NCBI GenBank assembly: GCA_033852175.1
Contig: JAWSUY010000010.1
Span: forward strand, 124,001-188,000
DNA: 64,000 nucleotides
Origin: Agarilytica sp033852175
Lineage (GTDB): Bacteria > Pseudomonadota > Gammaproteobacteria > Pseudomonadales > Cellvibrionaceae
Direction: 5' to 3'
The translations under genes and the position numbers were made by a program. A model generated the notes under the pieces. That model saw only the letters and a program-made list of their open reading frames with translations, had not been told where the DNA came from and ran no database searches. Shown here piece by piece: positions 19,062 through 28,359 of this stretch (positions are counted from its first letter, which is position 1; each line of letters starts with the position of its first letter).

Positions 19062-19933
19062 TATCCTCTAACGTCAACTAAGTTAATTCCACAGTCAAAA
19101 ACACTAACAACCAGAACCCAGAAAACACACAATTGGTCATCAATGAAAATGCCAGGAGGTAATTTGTGCTGGATTAAATGAGTATTTAGGCGCCACGTCA
19201 ACGGCGAAACCGGCGCTATGCCAACCGGATCACAAAACGAACAGTTCGTGCGGGTTTTATTCAGGCGATGAGACGCTCAATCGTGCTTAAACAGCACTGT
19301 CAAAACTTAACGAGAAAACATAGGCAGACGCAATGCGTACGCTAACCCCAGAGAACAAGCGGCTTACGTCACAAAAAAGTGGCTACGACCAACTTTCTAT
19401 GTTCCCCATATGACAATTCTATAAAATCGATACGACGCTCACAGCTCAACAATAATATCGATAAGCCCTATAAGCTTTACCGCTTAAACAGAATCGGGGC
19501 ATATATGGTCCGCTTCATATAGTCGCTCAACCTAGCCTATCTCGGTTATCACCAGCTCTTTTAAGAAAACCAGCCCCTTACACCCATTATTTTCAAATTA
19601 GAACGACAAATTCTGAAGACAGCTCCCCCTATACCTCAAGCGCATATATAAGAACTGGATTCAAGCTCAAACACCCGCCCTCTTAACATTTGATTATTCG
19701 ATGATCGACTGTATCGATTTCAACTAAAAGAAAATTTGGCGGTTTCTCTCCCTTTTCACATAAAAACTTTTAGGGCTCTGTTGAATTTCATTCAGCAATT
19801 GTTGAGCCCTTGTGACACCTAAATCATCCCTATAACGTAGCCACATCTTCTGAAACACACATCGCTTTTTACAGAACGCCACAAACACAGAATTCGCGCA
19901 CTTAGCGCCCCAAACAAGAAAAGGTATCGACAA
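19062..19933. other. 870-bp divergent intergenic region
   Basis: Lies between the divergently transcribed subtilase and PHA depolymerase genes. No supported gene was found. It must contain both promoters; no clear operator was recognised. Confidence 0.55.
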
Positions 19934-21433
19934 ATGAATAACTTGAAAACGGCTTCTCTTTTCGCTTTAAGTCTCGCCATGTCAGCCACAGCATTTGCCG
20001 GTTGGGGCGCAAACGAAGACCGCCTTGGTGGTGCAAACGGAAAAATGACTTGGGTTTACACGCCTGACTCAACAATTGCTGGTAACCCACACATTATCGA
20101 CGGCAAACGCGCTTTAATGGTTAACCTACACGGTTGTGCACAATCAAACGAAGACTTAAAAGACGGCGGTAACTGGCCAGAAATTGCAGAAGAATACGGA
20201 ATGGTCGTCGCTATTCCTTTTGCAGAATCTGCATACCCAGGTTGTTGGGACTACAACCTAGCAAACGATGACTCGAATCACGCGGCAATCTTAGTCGATA
20301 TCGTCAACGAGCTTGTCGCCAACTCATCCCTAAACATTGATGCCAACCAAGTCTACGTATCAGGCCTATCTTCAGGTGGTGCAATGACAGTTCAACTCGC
20401 TTGTGAATACCCTCACGTATTTGCCGGCATCGGTTCAATGGCTGGCCCCTCAGTCGGCAGTGACCAAGACGGAGAAGCGCTTGGCGATACACCTGCAGGC
20501 AACGTCACACGCGGTATAAACAAATGTAACGAACTGGCAAACGCCAGTGGCCACGCCGCTGACCTACAAACACAAATCTCTTCCATGGTATTCGGTGATA
20601 TCGATCGTAACGGCAACGGCGTTGTTGGCTACGGACAAGGCACGATCTCTCTCGTCGATGTGAACTGGGTAAGCGATAACGCAGAAATCATGAAAGACAT
20701 ATACGGTTCCGCTGCATTAGGGAACACTGTATCGATTGTCGATGAAGACGGCGCAACAGCAGACGAAAGCATCAGCTCAGTTAACGGTAATGAAGTGGTA
20801 TCTCTTCTTGGTTTGAACAGTGTTGGACACGCATGGCCAACAGGCGACAAGAGTGCTGAGTGGGCCAACGGTGGTGCATACGTCAACAAAAGCGGATTTG
20901 AATACCCTCGTTACCTAACCGACTGGTTATTCACGAACAACCGACGTGCAGTAGGCGGAACGGGTGGCGGTACTGGCGGAGGAGAAGGCGAGGGTGAGGG
21001 AGAAGGCGGCGAAACTGGTGGAACAAACACAGCTCCAGCACTTAGCGTTGCCTCTGGTCCTTACAACTACGAAATCGGCGCAAGCTGTGTACCGAGTGCA
21101 ACAGCAACAGACGCAGAAGACGGCGACCTTAGCAGCTCGGTTAGCATTTCAGGCAGTGCAGATTGCAACACCGCTGGCAGCTACTCATTGACTTACAATG
21201 TAATCGATAGCGAAGGCGAAAGCGACTCAGCAACCATCACCGTAACAGTGAACGCAGCAGCCGGTGGCTTTGACGAAGAAGCAACAGCAACCTGTACAGG
21301 CCACTACAGCGCGGGTCGATTGAATGTAACGGGTTATTTGTCATGTGGCAGTGCTAACGGCTACACAGCAAGTGTAACCCTATACAGCTTCGGCGGATGT
21401 TGGACTGAAGATGTTAACGGAGGCGGATGTTAA
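19934..21433 (+). CDS. Extracellular short-chain PHA (PHB) depolymerase
   Basis: A 499-residue secreted esterase. The signal peptide ends SATAFA-GW (about residue 22). The type-1 catalytic domain has the oxyanion motif LMVNLHGCAQ (66-68), lipase box GLSSGG with nucleophile Ser146, and the histidine motif NSVGHAWPTGD. A glycine/glutamate linker (GGTGGG...EGEGEG) leads to a DUF5011-like Ig domain (SATATDAEDGDLSSSVSISG). A cysteine-rich C-terminal module (CTGHYSAGRLNVTGYLSCGSA) follows, probably for polymer attachment. It hydrolyses external polyhydroxybutyrate-type polyester. A decayed paralogue lies at 6979-7551. A strong terminator follows. Confidence 0.92.
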   Translation: MNNLKTASLFALSLAMSATAFAGWGANEDRLGGANGKMTWVYTPDSTIAGNPHIIDGKRALMVNLHGCAQSNEDLKDGGNWPEIAEEYGMVVAIPFAESAYPGCWDYNLANDDSNHAAILVDIVNELVANSSLNIDANQVYVSGLSSGGAMTVQLACEYPHVFAGIGSMAGPSVGSDQDGEALGDTPAGNVTRGINKCNELANASGHAADLQTQISSMVFGDIDRNGNGVVGYGQGTISLVDVNWVSDNAEIMKDIYGSAALGNTVSIVDEDGATADESISSVNGNEVVSLLGLNSVGHAWPTGDKSAEWANGGAYVNKSGFEYPRYLTDWLFTNNRRAVGGTGGGTGGGEGEGEGEGGETGGTNTAPALSVASGPYNYEIGASCVPSATATDAEDGDLSSSVSISGSADCNTAGSYSLTYNVIDSEGESDSATITVTVNAAAGGFDEEATATCTGHYSAGRLNVTGYLSCGSANGYTASVTLYSFGGCWTEDVNGGGC

Positions 21434-21461
21434 TCCTCTTTTAAATAAAAGCACTTTCTAT

Positions 21462-21498
21462 TAAAAAGGCCCCAACTGAAACGTTGGGGCCTTTTTTG
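21462..21498 (+). terminator. Intrinsic terminator after the PHA depolymerase gene
   Basis: Stem AAGGCCCCAAC/GTTGGGGCCTT with a 6-nt loop (TGAAAC) followed by TTTTTTG. The A-run on its left side lets it also stop minus-strand transcription from the saccharopine-dehydrogenase-like operon. Confidence 0.92.
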
Positions 21499-21608
21499 TT
21501 TTGCTTAGCAAGTAAAAGTACGAAGCATTACAGAATAGATTCCATCCATCCCCCCATTCTTTAATTGGACAAAAAGCTAAACTGCAATCGTCATAAAAAG
21601 TTTGTCAG

Positions 21609-22739
21609 TCATTTTTCCACGGTAGTTTGATAGATACTCCAGCGTTCAGCAATTCTGAAAAACTCATCGAGCGTAAATAACCCCATACATGGCGTTCCAC
21701 CAACAGCAAGTTGCTTACTAGCAATTTTACCAATAATAAGCTCTGCAGAAATAGTAGGTACATTAGGTCCACTATCACTTTCAGCAACCAACTGCCATAT
21801 TACTTTTTTGGGCTCGCCATTCAGACATTCCCCCTTCATCTCTATATACATGCCGCCTGAATCACTACCCCAGCGCATAAACCATTTACTGATATGCGTA
21901 ATAACACCCGTATAGGGGTATAAACTTTTTACTAAACGAAATCTCGATAGGCCTGACAACAGCCATAAACCGAAATGAAGTAACGTAACCTCTAAGCCCG
22001 CTTGAAAGCAAATATTTTTAATACTGGGATATCGCTTGGGCAGAAGATCAAGATCAGGTATTTCGCAATTACCCATCCACCGCTTGCCGATCGGAAAACC
22101 AAAATCATAACTTCTGATGTCCTGCCAGCCAATGACAGGCTTCATTATTCCGTCAATCAGAGTGTCAAAGCGTTTTCCCGTACATGACAAAATTGAACCA
22201 ACCGTGGCCAGGCCTCTCTCGGTTTTATTTCCCGGGCTAATCCCATAATTAACATCAGTAAGCTCGGAGAATTTATTGATGAATTCATCAATAACAGCAG
22301 AGGACAACCCAGGCACCGTACTTGCGCCACATACCATAGTAAGATTTTTTTGAATAGCCTTACTATTCAAGGCATCAGAGAAACCCGCTACATATTCTCT
22401 ATCGTCGGCCAAATCAACGTAATGACAACCAGCGTCTAAACAGGCCCTTGCGAGCCGGTACGCCGCATAGTTATTCCTTTGCATCTGAAATGGGCCAGAT
22501 GCATTAACCACAATATCTGGACTTAGCTCTTTTAAAACAACCTCCAGGTCGCCTGTCAGCACATCTAACGCTATTGCCCCTACATTTTTTTTATACGAAC
22601 GCTCCACAACAATTTTATAGTGTTCTGCCTTTTGGAGGCATCTACCAGCAATAACCAACTGGTAGTCGTAATGCTCTAGCAAACTGGCAACTAAACGCTT
22701 ACCAAAATTCCCATACCCACCTACAACTAATATTTTCAA
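21609..22739 (-). CDS. Saccharopine dehydrogenase-like NAD(P)-binding protein
   Basis: A 376-residue protein with an N-terminal Rossmann fold (ILVVGGYGNFGKRLV), the family motif DIVVNASGPFQ, and CLDAGCHYVDLADDREYV. This places it in the saccharopine dehydrogenase/trans-acting enoyl reductase superfamily; true lysine-pathway activity is unlikely. A hydrophobic segment occurs near 260-280. Translation starts at TTG, positioned 4 nt after a perfect AAGGAGG that overlaps the stop of the DUF4166 gene. It is the last gene of the five-gene GbsR operon and ends near the shared terminator. DUF4166 and DCC neighbours are a recurring context; the substrate is unknown. Confidence 0.85.
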   Translation of the reverse strand: MKILVVGGYGNFGKRLVASLLEHYDYQLVIAGRCLQKAEHYKIVVERSYKKNVGAIALDVLTGDLEVVLKELSPDIVVNASGPFQMQRNNYAAYRLARACLDAGCHYVDLADDREYVAGFSDALNSKAIQKNLTMVCGASTVPGLSSAVIDEFINKFSELTDVNYGISPGNKTERGLATVGSILSCTGKRFDTLIDGIMKPVIGWQDIRSYDFGFPIGKRWMGNCEIPDLDLLPKRYPSIKNICFQAGLEVTLLHFGLWLLSGLSRFRLVKSLYPYTGVITHISKWFMRWGSDSGGMYIEMKGECLNGEPKKVIWQLVAESDSGPNVPTISAELIIGKIASKQLAVGGTPCMGLFTLDEFFRIAERWSIYQTTVEK

Positions 22740-22748
22740 GTATCCTCC

Positions 22749-23273
22749 TTAAATTACGTCCAGTGTCCCACCATAAGAAATCACCATACCGACAAAAAAC
22801 ATCTTCACCTTTACCAAGAAACAATATTTCCCATCGACTTCACTCTCCATCGCTTCTACTTGAGGGCTTAAAACAGCGGGAATTGGGATTCCGAACATTT
22901 TTGTTTTAATAAATTGGTATTCTAAAGCTCCATTAGTTTCTACGGCCTTAAAAGACATGGCCAGTGGCCCCAAGTACTCCACCAGACACCCTCCCTGCTT
23001 GCGAAATCTAGACTCCATTTTCAAGCCATCAAAATCTCGTTTCCATACCATAGAGTCTTTATTATGTTCACAATCAACCCGTAATTGAGCGCTATGATTC
23101 TCATATGGAAAGCGGAAAATAGTACAAATAAATCGGGCTATAACGCCGCCTCTTTTCACTTCAACCGACCCTTGCAACTTAACACTTCCCACGTGTACTT
23201 TTTGTAAAAGAGGATCAAGACGTTTAAAGTTAGCCCCCATATGTACTTCAAGTATACTTTCTGAATTACCCAT
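22749..23273 (-). CDS. DUF4166 domain protein
   Basis: A 174-residue soluble protein whose body (RLDPLLQKVHVGSVKLQGSVEV; ENHSAQLRVDCEH; MVWKRDFDGLKMESRF) fits the DUF4166 family, usually found beside or fused to saccharopine-dehydrogenase-like proteins. The start at 23273 overlaps the methyltransferase stop by 8 nt (ATGGGTAA); a longer frame is open upstream but would intrude deeply into that gene. Function unknown; lipid- or polyketide-related roles have been suggested by context only. Confidence 0.75.
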   Translation of the reverse strand: MGNSESILEVHMGANFKRLDPLLQKVHVGSVKLQGSVEVKRGGVIARFICTIFRFPYENHSAQLRVDCEHNKDSMVWKRDFDGLKMESRFRKQGGCLVEYLGPLAMSFKAVETNGALEYQFIKTKMFGIPIPAVLSPQVEAMESEVDGKYCFLVKVKMFFVGMVISYGGTLDVI

Positions 23274-23985
23274 TTGAGTGAACTCTCGCTTGATACAAAT
23301 TGAACTCAAGTTCGCTATCCGTTGCAAAAAATAGAGCCGCCGACGAGGCGAGATCAACGCAAACGTAATCAAAAACCTTATTCAGTTCACGTTCTAAATC
23401 ACCAGCATTATCTAAACCGCAATTGAATACACCGCTTACATTGAGAAAGCCCATAAACAACTTTGCTAAAAGTGATGATTCTGGCGTTTTAAGAACCGTC
23501 ACACCATAGAGAACACCATTATCAGTCAAGAGCGACTTAATATTTCCAAATGCGATTCCTTTTGACTTAAAATCACCGACCACGCAATGCATGACGTAAT
23601 TTACACTAATAGAGTCAAACTTATTATCGCCCCAAGGAATATCGTACAGTATATTCTGCCTGATTAAATTAGGGGTATAACGGATTAGTCGTCGAGAAGA
23701 TTTTTCTAAGAAGGCCTGACTTAAATCCATCAAAGTCAAATCAATATCCTTAGGGTTATATTTATCCAAAAGAAACCCTGTACCAGCACCGACTTCAAGA
23801 TGCCTATATTTAGCATTCTGTTTATACCGGTCAATTAAACGAGAGGTTTTACACCCCCAAAAATATTCACTAATAAAACGGTACAGAAAAAAATCATAGA
23901 AATAGTTCATCACAGGATTAAAATATGCCTGTGAAATTTTCGTCCTTCTTTCCACATCCATAAGTTTTTCACTGATTTTATCCAT
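23266..23985 (-). CDS. Class I SAM-dependent methyltransferase
   Basis: About 239 residues. Motif I is YRHLEVGAGTGFLLD, an acidic residue (LTLMDLS) ends strand 2, and motif IV lies in the SVNYVMHCV region. It binds S-adenosylmethionine; the substrate is unknown. The N-terminus (YFNPVMNYFYDFFLYRFISEYFWG) resembles small-molecule or lipid methyltransferases. The ATG at 23985 follows the DCC stop by 5 nt; a TTG at 23997 overlapping that gene is an alternative start. Fourth position from the promoter is DUF4166, third is this gene, and all spacings are under 10 nt, so they form one operon. Confidence 0.82.
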   Translation of the reverse strand: MDKISEKLMDVERRTKISQAYFNPVMNYFYDFFLYRFISEYFWGCKTSRLIDRYKQNAKYRHLEVGAGTGFLLDKYNPKDIDLTLMDLSQAFLEKSSRRLIRYTPNLIRQNILYDIPWGDNKFDSISVNYVMHCVVGDFKSKGIAFGNIKSLLTDNGVLYGVTVLKTPESSLLAKLFMGFLNVSGVFNCGLDNAGDLERELNKVFDYVCVDLASSAALFFATDSELEFNLYQARVHSNG

Positions 23986-23990
23986 AGCAA

Positions 23991-24749
23991 TTACCAACGC
24001 CTTAACAATCGATTAATGACATAAAGAACCCATGCAAAAGTGTTATATCCAACAACAGATACACCATGAATCACCGGGAGTTTAAACAACCTAGCCTTCC
24101 ACCTGTCCCTGGGCGACATTTCCCATAAAACTATAAAGGCGTCTATGCCTATTTTTATATCACCACTATCTGTTTTTACGTGAAGACGCTTGCGAATAAA
24201 TGCCAAATCAGAGCCCAGACACCTCCATGACTGTTCATCCAAATGAACATCCGACCACTCAATATCACTGCCGTCTGCTCTACCCTTTTGATAACGTATC
24301 CCAGCATCACACACTGGGCAGGCACTGTTATAATAAACGGTAATACTAGAAGGCTTATGCGCCGATGTTATTAACGACCGCCCTAAAATAAACAGCAATA
24401 TTTTTCTCAATACGACGAGTGCGGGGTAGCTTATTCTCGAGACGAACTTAAACCTGAAAACATAACGATTCAGGAACCCAACAACTCCAGACGCATCCAG
24501 CTTTCTGACGGTCAAATAAAATGCTTCATGGCCGTAGTAATACTTGCCCTGATAAAACACAATTGAACCATTATCAATATTCAATCCACGCTCACTTGCC
24601 TCATCAAGCAGTTTGCTTTTTTCCCGGCCATTGACGATTTCAACATGATCATTGGCATCATCAATAGCGCATGCAAAATGATTGCACATAGGGCATTCTT
24701 TGTCATAGATGACTGAAATTTTATCTTGAGCCTGTGCTTCAATATTCAT
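23991..24749 (-). CDS. Double DCC-family thiol-disulfide oxidoreductase-like protein
   Basis: A 252-residue protein with two DCC (DUF393) modules. The first begins VIYDKECPMCN (C-P-M-C, about 13-23) and the second begins VYYNSACPVCDAGIR (about 138-152). Each has the thioredoxin-like CxxC of this family. A hydrophobic stretch (YPALVVLRKILLFILG) lies between them. Tandem duplication inside one chain is less usual than a single domain. The ATG follows the regulator's stop by one base and AAGGG lies within that gene's end, so translation is coupled. Probably redox-active near the membrane; the partner is unknown. Confidence 0.82.
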   Translation of the reverse strand: MNIEAQAQDKISVIYDKECPMCNHFACAIDDANDHVEIVNGREKSKLLDEASERGLNIDNGSIVFYQGKYYYGHEAFYLTVRKLDASGVVGFLNRYVFRFKFVSRISYPALVVLRKILLFILGRSLITSAHKPSSITVYYNSACPVCDAGIRYQKGRADGSDIEWSDVHLDEQSWRCLGSDLAFIRKRLHVKTDSGDIKIGIDAFIVLWEMSPRDRWKARLFKLPVIHGVSVVGYNTFAWVLYVINRLLRRW

Positions 24750-24750
24750 G

Positions 24751-25296
24751 CTATCCCTTACGCCTCCCTCCTTTTGATGGAAGGAATTTAGCGATTGTTC
24801 CTCCCATCTTCATCAATGTCACTAATGTTGGTTTAGGTAGATTCTTAACCTGATCGAACCAATCTGTCAGCGTTGATACAAACGTCAGCATCGAAGATAT
24901 CTTCTCCTTGACCTCGTCAGGTGTATTGGTATCACCATCCATATCTAAAACACACTGCCTAAGTAAGGTTAGCGTGGGTTCAATTTCACGCTTCTTGCGC
25001 TCTTCCATAATGGTCATGAGCATTTCCCAAGTGCCACCTTTTACGGTGAAATAGTCTCTCCGATCCCCCATTACAGGCTCCACCATTATAAGGCCCCAGC
25101 TCTGAAGCTCTTTGATGCTGGTACTAACGTTAGAGCGAGCGACAGACAGAAGATCAGAGATTTCCTCAGCGGTCAGGGGCTGAGAGGCCAAATATAACAA
25201 AGCATGAATCTGAGATACCGTCCTGTTGACTCCCCACCGAGTGCCCATCTCCCCCCAATGGAGGATGTATTTCTTCATTACCGGGGTCATTATCAT
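24751..25296 (-). CDS. GbsR/MarR-family transcriptional regulator
   Basis: A 181-residue winged-helix protein. The motif QIHALLYLASQPLTAEEISDLLSVARSNVSTSIKELQ is typical of GbsR-type MarR regulators; the tail is a helical dimerisation region. The ATG at 25296 (MIMTPVM) follows GGAGG by 5-6 nt, so upstream in-frame codons are excluded. It is the first gene of the operon and lies 20 bp from two overlapping perfect palindromes, so it very likely represses its own operon. The inducing signal is unknown. Confidence 0.88.
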   Translation of the reverse strand: MIMTPVMKKYILHWGEMGTRWGVNRTVSQIHALLYLASQPLTAEEISDLLSVARSNVSTSIKELQSWGLIMVEPVMGDRRDYFTVKGGTWEMLMTIMEERKKREIEPTLTLLRQCVLDMDGDTNTPDEVKEKISSMLTFVSTLTDWFDQVKNLPKPTLVTLMKMGGTIAKFLPSKGGRRKG

Positions 25297-25316
25297 AGAT
25301 TCCTCCAAACGCTCTA

Positions 25317-25349
25317 ATTTCTGTCATTACAGAAATTACTGTAATGACA
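25317..25349 (-). promoter_or_regulatory. Overlapping palindromic operators of the GbsR operon
   Basis: Two perfect dyads share bases. AATTTCTGT-CATT-ACAGAAATT spans 25317-25338 and TGTCATTACAG-AAATTA-CTGTAATGACA spans 25322-25349. They sit about 20 bp before the regulator's start codon, where a repressor would block the promoter. The overlap means that only one could be fully occupied in a given register, or that one longer site is read in two ways. Confidence 0.72.
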
Positions 25350-25764
25350 TTTTTAATAGCTGTCAAGAGAACCCAAGCCGACTTACTTTGGTTTGAAACA
25401 AGAGCATTCAACGCACGTCAGTAGCGATAAGGGTTTTCATCGGAGGAAAGCCCGTAGGCGAACAGATAAGAATAAAAGGGTTTTTGATAAAACTGTTTTT
25501 CTGAGGCAACTGATCAGCGGCAGTAATGGTCATTCAAGCACTCTATGAGTAAGTGCTCTACCAATACTCCAACTTAGATTCTATTTTTTAAGAGTGGCTG
25601 TATTAATTATTTTGGCTTGTTTATTTACGTCAGAATAGAAATCGAAGGGCCACGAGCAGGAAGTCAGGACAATCGATTTCGATTCATAGTGGTTTAATGC
25701 TAGACGCCCACGATAAGTGCTTTTAGGAGCACCCGTAAAACGTAAAAATATATGTCACATCGCT
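25350..25764. other. Intergenic region upstream of the GbsR operon
   Basis: About 415 bp with no supported gene. The cyclophilin gene ends at its right side and no good terminator is visible. Confidence 0.5.
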
Positions 25765-26562
25765 CTATTTAGAATAAGCGAAAGAGCTTATGGTGCGCCT
25801 CACTAAAAGTATGAATAAGGCTCCCAAGAACCAAACACCTGTACCACCGCCGCCACCACCACCACCGCTGTCACTGTCATTAGGCTGAGCATCTGTCGTC
25901 GATACCGGAGACAGGCCCGAGGCAGTATCAGAAGCTGCGTCAATAACAACAATTGCATCGACTAAAACATAGTGACTGTCATCGATCAGAACGCCGTTAG
26001 TAGCATCATCCGCGGTATAGCCAATCAGTGGAGTCTCACTAAAAGCCCCTCCAAGATTGAATAATTGCAGATCTGCAACACTATCCACAATTTGCATTCC
26101 GTCACCCACAACCTCCCCAAACACTGAAAACCCTTCATTCTGATCGTCTAGGGATAAACTGTTATCCGCTAAGTTGATAAACCATTGGGTAGTGGCACTG
26201 TCGGGATCGTCTCCAAGCTTTGCCATAGCGATAGTGCCACGAATGTTAGAGTACAGAGCCTCATTGTCGATACTGCCATCATTTGAAATGCCGACGACCT
26301 CAGAATCCGTATAGGCAAAACCACCGCCCTGAATGATGAAACCTGGAACAGAACGGTGCATAATTGAATCGTTATATGACTCTGCATCAACATATCCAAG
26401 AAAGTTCTCTACAGTAATTGGCGTAAGATCGTCGTATAAATTAACCTCAAAATTGCCTAAAGACGTTTGGAATTGAACGATGGTGGCATGCGCGTATGTA
26501 GCCCCCAATATACCCTGGAATACCAAAGCACAAAACACAGGAAAAACTGCATGTTTTTTCAT
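25765..26562 (-). CDS. Exported cyclophilin-type peptidyl-prolyl isomerase with GlyGly-CTERM tail
   Basis: The signal peptide (VFPVFCALVFQGILGATYAHA) is followed by a cyclophilin domain: VQFQTSLGNFEVNLYDD, TPITVENFLGYVDAESY, MHRSVPGFIIQGGGF and NSLSLDDQNEGFSVFGEVV. This is the short bacterial form that speeds proline isomerisation. The C-terminus is a run of eight glycines, a hydrophobic stretch (WFLGALFILL) and two arginines, the tripartite GlyGly-CTERM signal processed by rhombosortase. The start is uncertain (ATG at 26562 or 26580; no strong ribosome site). The rhombosortase gene is not in this window. Confidence 0.85.
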   Translation of the reverse strand: MKKHAVFPVFCALVFQGILGATYAHATIVQFQTSLGNFEVNLYDDLTPITVENFLGYVDAESYNDSIMHRSVPGFIIQGGGFAYTDSEVVGISNDGSIDNEALYSNIRGTIAMAKLGDDPDSATTQWFINLADNSLSLDDQNEGFSVFGEVVGDGMQIVDSVADLQLFNLGGAFSETPLIGYTADDATNGVLIDDSHYVLVDAIVVIDAASDTASGLSPVSTTDAQPNDSDSGGGGGGGGTGVWFLGALFILLVRRTISSFAYSK

Positions 26563-26872
26563 TAAAAATAGGCGAGTCATTGGTTTAAGCACCGCTAGTT
26601 GTATAGGAAAAGATTAACGTTAACAGGAGGTTATATTGAATACCGTTAATAATTGTACAGATAAATCTCGTTATCTCAAGGAAACTAAAGCGCACAGACT
26701 AAGAGGACGGAGCAATTAGGAAAGCGGAGCAATAATCGCTCACAAATAGCAGTGGTTACAGCGGCACGCTTAGCCTTCCCCCACTATTCAAAACAACTAC
26801 GGCTTCCGCCTCCTCAAATCCTATTTTTTTAGCATAGGTCTCTTGTTGAATTTTTGTACTTGTTAGCCAGTC

Positions 26873-27319
26873 CTAAAACATGGTGTTGCTGTTCTTTGAA
26901 TTATCTGGAATAGCTTGATGCACATCCCAATGCTCAACTATTTTATTGTTCTCAACTCGAAAGATATCGACGGTAGCGCCACCATTTGGTGCCGGCCAGC
27001 TGTAACTCTTAATATGCAAAACCACCAAATCACCTTCAGCAATTACGCGAACAATTTCAGCAGAGGGTGGAGCATTTTTTTCTCTTGCAGGAAAACTTTC
27101 AATGAACTTTCGGAGCGCTTCCTTTCCATCGCCTACGTATGGATTATGCTGTATGTACACATTTCCAATGTACTGATCAATCACTTCAGTTTTTCCGTTA
27201 AACAACACTTCAGTATAAAAATCAACCACAAGTTTTTTGTTAGCCTCTAAGGTGCTGGGCTCAGCGATTGCAAAATTACCTGCAAACAGTAAAGCTATTG
27301 CCATGAATAAAGTTTTCAT
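26873..27319 (-). CDS. Exported SnoaL/NTF2-like protein
   Basis: A 148-residue protein with signal peptide (MKTLFMAIALLFAGNFAIA) and one NTF2-like cone domain of the SnoaL type. Characteristic features are KKLVVDFYTEVLF, YIQHNPYVGDGKEALRKFIE and the final VEHWDVHQAIP. Relatives bind or modify small hydrophobic molecules; catalytic function cannot be deduced. AGGATC is a good ribosome site. It appears monocistronic. Confidence 0.85.
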   Translation of the reverse strand: MKTLFMAIALLFAGNFAIAEPSTLEANKKLVVDFYTEVLFNGKTEVIDQYIGNVYIQHNPYVGDGKEALRKFIESFPAREKNAPPSAEIVRVIAEGDLVVLHIKSYSWPAPNGGATVDIFRVENNKIVEHWDVHQAIPDNSKNSNTMF

Positions 27320-27472
27320 AAAGATCCTATTTTTAATTATTAACTAACGCCAATATTTACCGGGAAGGCGAATTAAACAAAATTAACCAGACATCCACGC
27401 TAACAGTACTCAAAGTCTATGTTTTAGTGTGGACGCCTAGTTTATTGCTGTTACACCAGCCTATTTTTAACC

Positions 27473-28288
27473 CTACTGCTTATTTATAACAAAAACCGCC
27501 GTATATTCTTCATCGCTGCTATTGAGCATGAGTGCAATTTCAGGCATTTCATTCTCATAGCTAATGGGCATAAGCAAACCTGTTAGCGTTGTTGCCATCG
27601 TACACTCACTACCACTGGCTGTGGCGCTGGCATCATAAACGCCGGTGGAGCCATATTGGCTGATCAATCCCGTATAAGTGCAATTGCTCACAATTGCCGA
27701 GAAGTTGCCTGATGCGTCGAGCGTGAGACCGGTGACATTTTGTATGGGCTCATCAATTCCGACACTTCGCATAACGCCATCGTAATTACCAGCTAAGCTG
27801 GTCATCGGAATCGGGTCGAAATAGAGAGAAGAAGATGACCCACTAACCCACGGCTTCTGGTTACCAGAGTTTGTCGAGAAGAGGCCGAAACCACCAGATA
27901 TTGATACATCGACATTGCCGGCATTAAAGGTCCTACCAAAACTGGGGTTGGCCTCTTGCGCTCCGAGCATTCCCCCATCATCAATAAAATTGGCCCACGC
28001 AATAGCAGTACGATTGCTAACGGCATTGTCTACCGGAAGAGTTCCACGAGGATGGCCAGCCAAAATCTTACTCCCAACGTAGTGAATGCCATAAAATTCG
28101 CCATTTTCTAAAAAGGCATACGTTCCATAAAATTGACCATAGTTAACGTCAAAAATCCCGGCTTCGAGAGCATCACCTGACGGGGCGTCACGTGTGGGAG
28201 GATCAGGCTTGGGATTGCTGGAGCCACCGCCACATGCCGAAAGACATAAAAACAGTGAAGTAACGGTGAGCATATTTAAAATATTCAT
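27473..28288 (-). CDS. Putative lipoprotein of unknown function
   Basis: A 271-residue protein with a type II signal peptide; the lipobox is LSAC followed by GGGSS. The body is beta-rich, glycine/serine-rich, with repeated short strands (GTYAFLENGEFYGIHYVG; LTLDASGNFSAIVSNC) suggesting a beta-barrel or propeller-like fold as in surface lipoproteins. The ATG at 28288 is chosen because GAGG sits 6 nt upstream. Outer-membrane anchored by inference. It follows the AraC-type regulator gene on the same strand and could be its target. Confidence 0.7.
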   Translation of the reverse strand: MNILNMLTVTSLFLCLSACGGGSSNPKPDPPTRDAPSGDALEAGIFDVNYGQFYGTYAFLENGEFYGIHYVGSKILAGHPRGTLPVDNAVSNRTAIAWANFIDDGGMLGAQEANPSFGRTFNAGNVDVSISGGFGLFSTNSGNQKPWVSGSSSSLYFDPIPMTSLAGNYDGVMRSVGIDEPIQNVTGLTLDASGNFSAIVSNCTYTGLISQYGSTGVYDASATASGSECTMATTLTGLLMPISYENEMPEIALMLNSSDEEYTAVFVINKQ

Positions 28289-28359
28289 TGTGATCCTCAT
28301 AGTCGATTTGAGGCCGAACAATGATGTTTTACGACATAACAGTCGCCTTACCCGATCGG

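Noticed and set aside
25765..25870. Glycine-codon run at the cyclophilin 3' end as a repeat element
   Set aside because: It encodes the GlyGly part of the sorting tail and needs no other explanation.
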